A stretch of DNA of 9,951 bases from Deltaproteobacteria bacterium (GTDB lineage: Bacteria; Desulfobacterota; B13-G15; RBG-16-54-18): positions 1-9,951 of the forward strand of contig QMLM01000039.1 in the NCBI GenBank assembly GCA_003646745.1, given 5' to 3'. Each line of letters opens with the position of its first letter. The stretch's first letter is position 1. Under the pieces are notes generated by a model that ran no database searches, was not told where the DNA came from, and saw only the letters and a program-made list of their open reading frames with translations. This document shows, one piece after another, positions 7,969 to 9,951 of the stretch. A program made the translations under genes and the position numbers.

Positions 7969-9951
7969 ACCTCCTTCCTTTCCTTCTTCCTCCTTTTCTC
8001 CTTGAACCGCGGGGGGGATTTGGGTCTGCTCGCCCTTCAGGTATTTCCTTAAGAAGCGCCCAGTGTGGGAGTTCTCGCACTCGGCCACCTCCTCTGGGGT
8101 ACCAGTGGCCACCACATATCCCCCTTCCTCACCGCCCTCGGGGCCGAGATCTATCACATAGTCGGCACACTTGATCAAGTCCATGTTGTGCTCAATAATC
8201 ACTAGGGTGTTTCCTTCTTCCACGAGCCTATCGAAGGCAGACAGCAACTTGCGGATATCGTCAAAATGCAGTCCCGTTGTGGGTTCATCGAAGATAAATA
8301 GGGTATTTACCCTTCCCCCTTTCATATACTGGGCGAGCTTCAACCTCTGGGCCTCTCCCCCAGAGAGGGTATTGAGCGGCTGGCCGAGCTTCATATACCC
8401 CAAGCCAACCTCTAAAAGGGGGGACAACGAGGTGGTAAGCTGGGGGTACTCGCAGAAGAACTCCATGGCCTCTTGAGCCGTCATCTCCAAGACATCGTTG
8501 ATGTTCTTGCCGCGATAGGTGACCTCCAGGACTTCCTCCTTGAACCTCTTGCCCCTGCAGACAGGGCAGGTGATGTAGAGGTCAGAGAGGAACTGCATTT
8601 CCACCTTTTCAAATCCCTCTCCCTGACATTCTTCACATCGGCCACCAGCCAGGTTAAAAGAGAAAGTCCCCGGAGTATATCCTCTCGCCTTGGAAAGGGG
8701 CTGGTTGGCGAAGAGGTGGCGAACAGGGTCATAGGCCTTGAGATAGGTGAGTGGGTTGGCCCGGGGGGTTTTCCCAATGGGTCTCTGGTCCACCAGTACC
8801 ACGTCAGATATCAGGTCCACCCCAGTGATCTCCTGGAATCTGCCTGGTTTCTCCTCATGGGCCCCCTTGGCCCTCTTCAATCCCCTGTAGAGGATGTCCT
8901 CGGCCAGAGTGCTCTTGCCCGAACCTGAGACACCGGTAATACAGGTCATCAGCCCCAAGGGGATCTCCACATCGATCTCCTTTAGGTTGTGCTGGCTGGC
9001 CCCTCGGATCCTGATTACTTCTGCCTCCTTGATCCTGCGGCGCATCTTCGGCACAGGGATTTTCAGTTCCCCCTTTAGATACCTTCCTGTGAGGGACCTC
9101 GGCTCCTGGGTGATTCCGGCAACCGGGCCATGGTAGATGAGGTTTCCACCCTTGTGCCCGGCCCCGGGACCTAGGTCCACGACATGGTCACACCCCTTGA
9201 TGATCTCCGGGTCGTGTTCCACCACCACTACCGTATTTCCCATTTCCTTGAGGGCCCGCAGGATCTGCACCAAGCGATGGCTATCTCTGGGATGCAATCC
9301 GATACTCGGTTCATCCAGTATATATAAGGTGTTCACCAGGGAGGAGCCCAGGGCCTTTGTTAGACTTACTCGCTCCACCTCTCCTCCCGACAGGGTGCGC
9401 GATTGACGATCCAAGCTAAGATAGGTCAGACCTACCTCCACCAGGTACCTCAATCTTGAGTTAATCTCACGCAGCAAAAGCCCTGTAGCCTCATCACCGG
9501 GCAGCACCGAGAGCTCGTTGAAGAACTCTTGCGCCTCACCGATGCTCATGGCATAGACCTCGGCGATGTTTTTCCCTTTTATCCTCCAAAGGAGTGCCTC
9601 CTCTTTGAAGCGCGTCCCTCCGCAGTTGGGGCAGGTAACATAGCTGCGATAGCGGGAGAGAAAAACCCGGACGTGGAGCTTGTACCTCTTGGTCTCCAAC
9701 CAGCGGAAGAACCCCCTTACCCCATAAAATCCCTCATCGCCGTCGATGATAGCTCTTTTGTCCTCTTCCTTCAGGTCCTTGAAGGGGATATCAGTGGGGA
9801 TCCCCCGACGCCGGCAAAATGCCATAAGATCCTCAAACTCCAGCCGCGCAATCCCGGTCCAGGGTTTGATGGCCCCCTGGCGCAGGGTCTTGTTTTTATC
9901 AGGGACCACCAAATCGAGATCTATATCGATGACCCTGCCGAACCCCCGGCA
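5200..9951 (-). CDS. uvrA: Excinuclease ABC subunit A, giant tandem-duplicated form (5' end beyond window)
   Basis: UvrA is the damage-sensing ATPase of nucleotide excision repair; it finds distorted DNA and loads UvrB. The frame stays open to the right edge, giving 1,583 visible residues without a start. A TTG at 9912 is internal, because the codons upstream of it read as UvrA sequence (C-x-G-x-G-x-V, then LVVPDK). Numbering from that TTG, copy A shows the end of ATPase I (LSGGE 174, ILDEP 198) and all of ATPase II (Walker A GVSGSGKST 327, zinc finger Cys426/429/449/452, LSGGE 516, FDEP 541). A charged linker follows at about 628-648. Copy B (649-1570) is complete: Walker A GMSGSGKST 677, a UvrB-binding region (about 713-765), Cys896/899/920/923, LSGGE 1112, ILDEP 1136, Walker A GVSGSGKST 1265, zinc finger Cys1364/1367/1387/1390, LSGGE 1454 and ILDEP 1479. 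Every visible ATPase motif is intact. A normal UvrA has about 940 aa; chlamydial UvrA is likewise a double form of about 1,800 aa. About 280 residues are probably missing here. Confidence 0.95.
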   Translation of the reverse strand, partial: CRGFGRVIDIDLDLVVPDKNKTLRQGAIKPWTGIARLEFEDLMAFCRRRGIPTDIPFKDLKEEDKRAIIDGDEGFYGVRGFFRWLETKRYKLHVRVFLSRYRSYVTCPNCGGTRFKEEALLWRIKGKNIAEVYAMSIGEAQEFFNELSVLPGDEATGLLLREINSRLRYLVEVGLTYLSLDRQSRTLSGGEVERVSLTKALGSSLVNTLYILDEPSIGLHPRDSHRLVQILRALKEMGNTVVVVEHDPEIIKGCDHVVDLGPGAGHKGGNLIYHGPVAGITQEPRSLTGRYLKGELKIPVPKMRRRIKEAEVIRIRGASQHNLKEIDVEIPLGLMTCITGVSGSGKSTLAEDILYRGLKRAKGAHEEKPGRFQEITGVDLISDVVLVDQRPIGKTPRANPLTYLKAYDPVRHLFANQPLSKARGYTPGTFSFNLAGGRCEECQGEGFEKVEMQFLSDLYITCPVCRGKRFKEEVLEVTYRGKNINDVLEMTAQEAMEFFCEYPQLTTSLSPLLEVGLGYMKLGQPLNTLSGGEAQRLKLAQYMKGGRVNTLFIFDEPTTGLHFDDIRKLLSAFDRLVEEGNTLVIIEHNMDLIKCADYVIDLGPEGGEEGGYVVATGTPEEVAECENSHTGRFLRKYLKGEQTQIPPAVQGEKEEEGKEGGAIHITGAREHNLRDLSLTIPRDRLVVITGMSGSGKSTLAFDIIFAEGQRRYLECLSSYIRQYLKIMDRPQVDLITGIPPTVAIEQRTSQGGKRSTVATLTEIYHYLRLLYSKLGVQHCPRCGGEISPHSLEGIVEEILKGYAGREVVILAPLVMGRKGFHKEILEGARRAGYSKARIDGVMVDLDPLPLLSRYQEHNIEVVVQRREVRVGERSWLLEAVKKGLDLGRGTLYLLDPEGGEKIFSQRLYCPRCHIGFEELDPRLFSFNSRQGACPQCQGLGSLSDFADELVLPDLRRSLERGALAPFEERPLHRQKGKVLREIHKKLHIPLDRPLSELGMEIKTKILHGGDGFQGVIPILRELLRYAEGNGLLNSLLTFMGERVCPMCRGRRLKEAALAVKVKGWGIWDLVSLSVRDAERVVGEFRFDEAELPIAEGIIKEVMAKLQFLNRVGLSYLTLERRGDTLSGGEAQRIRLAAQLGSNLRGVCYILDEPTIGLHPRDNQMLLATLQEMRDRGNSILVVEHDEETIRRGDYIIDLGPGGGVHGGRVVAAGPLKEIQSCPTSITGAYLNGRRKREITSRLRPPKEGKWLRVLGAREHNLKGIDVGIPLGTFTCITGVSGSGKSTLLKEIIFCGLRNLLNGSKGKVGAHDEIRGWEHLERVLEVDHSPIGRTPRSTPATYVGLFDEIRRLFSIAPEARARGYGPGRFSFNVKGGRCEQCAGQGKIKVQMQFLPDVYVDCEGCLGRRYNDETLAVTYKGKNIHQVLEMTFEEGLEFFSAIPKVRRTLQMIVDMGLGYLTFGQPSPTLSGGEAQRVKLVAELSKPSRGKTLYILDEPTTGLHIADIERLLRVLQELVDRGNTVTVIEHNLEVIKEADYIIDLGPEGGADGGQIVAQGNPWEVMEQRERSYTARFLRDYLLSQEA
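8032..9951 (-). repeat. UvrA copy A: first UvrA unit, N-terminal part outside the window
   Basis: The first visible residues (CRGFGRVIDIDLDLVVPDK) line up with CQGLGSLSDFADELVLPDL at residue 923 of copy B, just after a zinc-binding Cys. Copy A differs from copy B in its first signature motif (LSGGEVERVSL against LSGGEAQRIRL) and in ATPase II (DQRPIGKTPRANPLTYLKAYD), so the duplication is old. The UvrB-binding region of this copy, if present, lies off-window. Confidence 0.9.

Noticed and set aside
8473..8928. 151-codon open frame on the plus strand opposite uvrA
   Set aside because: It mirrors conserved UvrA coding sequence in another frame, resembles no family I know, and lacks a promoter or convincing ribosome site.
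7858..9000. Repeated near-identical ATPase motifs that could suggest several adjacent ABC transporter or uvrA genes broken by frameshifts
   Set aside because: The frame is continuous with no stop or shift, and the motif order is exactly that of two UvrA units joined end to end.

Overview
This 10 kb window looks like ordinary chromosomal DNA of a Gram-negative bacterium. An MCE/MlaD-type lipid-transport subunit, a secreted aromatic repeat protein, a fused ADP-forming acyl-CoA synthetase and a giant tandem-duplicated UvrA together suggest a Desulfobacterota/deltaproteobacterial-type lineage. That placement is an inference from gene content, not something the sequence proves. Coding density is high and base composition is moderately GC-rich, except for one AT-rich intergenic gap. 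I see no tRNA, rRNA, CRISPR array, insertion sequence or phage gene.

Layout: (1) 23-967 (+) encodes a membrane-anchored MCE-domain protein. It is followed 18 nt later by (2) 986-2386 (+), a TTG-started gene for an exported protein of unknown function built from about 19-20 degenerate aromatic-Pro-Leu repeats (WPLY-like). The two look like the tail of a lipid-transport operon that begins left of the window. (3) 2390-4507 (-) encodes a 705-aa fused alpha-beta NDP-forming acyl-CoA synthetase, convergent with gene 2 and separated from it by 3 bp. (4) 4508-4765 is the only substantial non-coding gap. It is AT-rich and carries a near-consensus sigma-70 promoter that drives (5) 4766-5194 (+), a SlyD-like FKBP prolyl isomerase. 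(6) 5200-9951 (-) is the 3' part of uvrA, convergent with gene 5 (5 bp gap) and running off the right edge with no start in the window. It encodes two UvrA units in one chain: most of a first copy, a short charged linker, and a complete second copy of about 922 aa.

How the genes work together: genes 1 and 2 are probably cotranscribed and both act in the cell envelope, so the repeat protein may belong to the same lipid-trafficking function. The synthetase (energy and acyl-CoA metabolism), the FKBP (protein folding) and UvrA (nucleotide excision repair) have no obvious functional link. Both convergent junctions are too short to hold a separate intrinsic terminator. The points most worth a second look are the WPLY-repeat protein and the four-ATPase UvrA.
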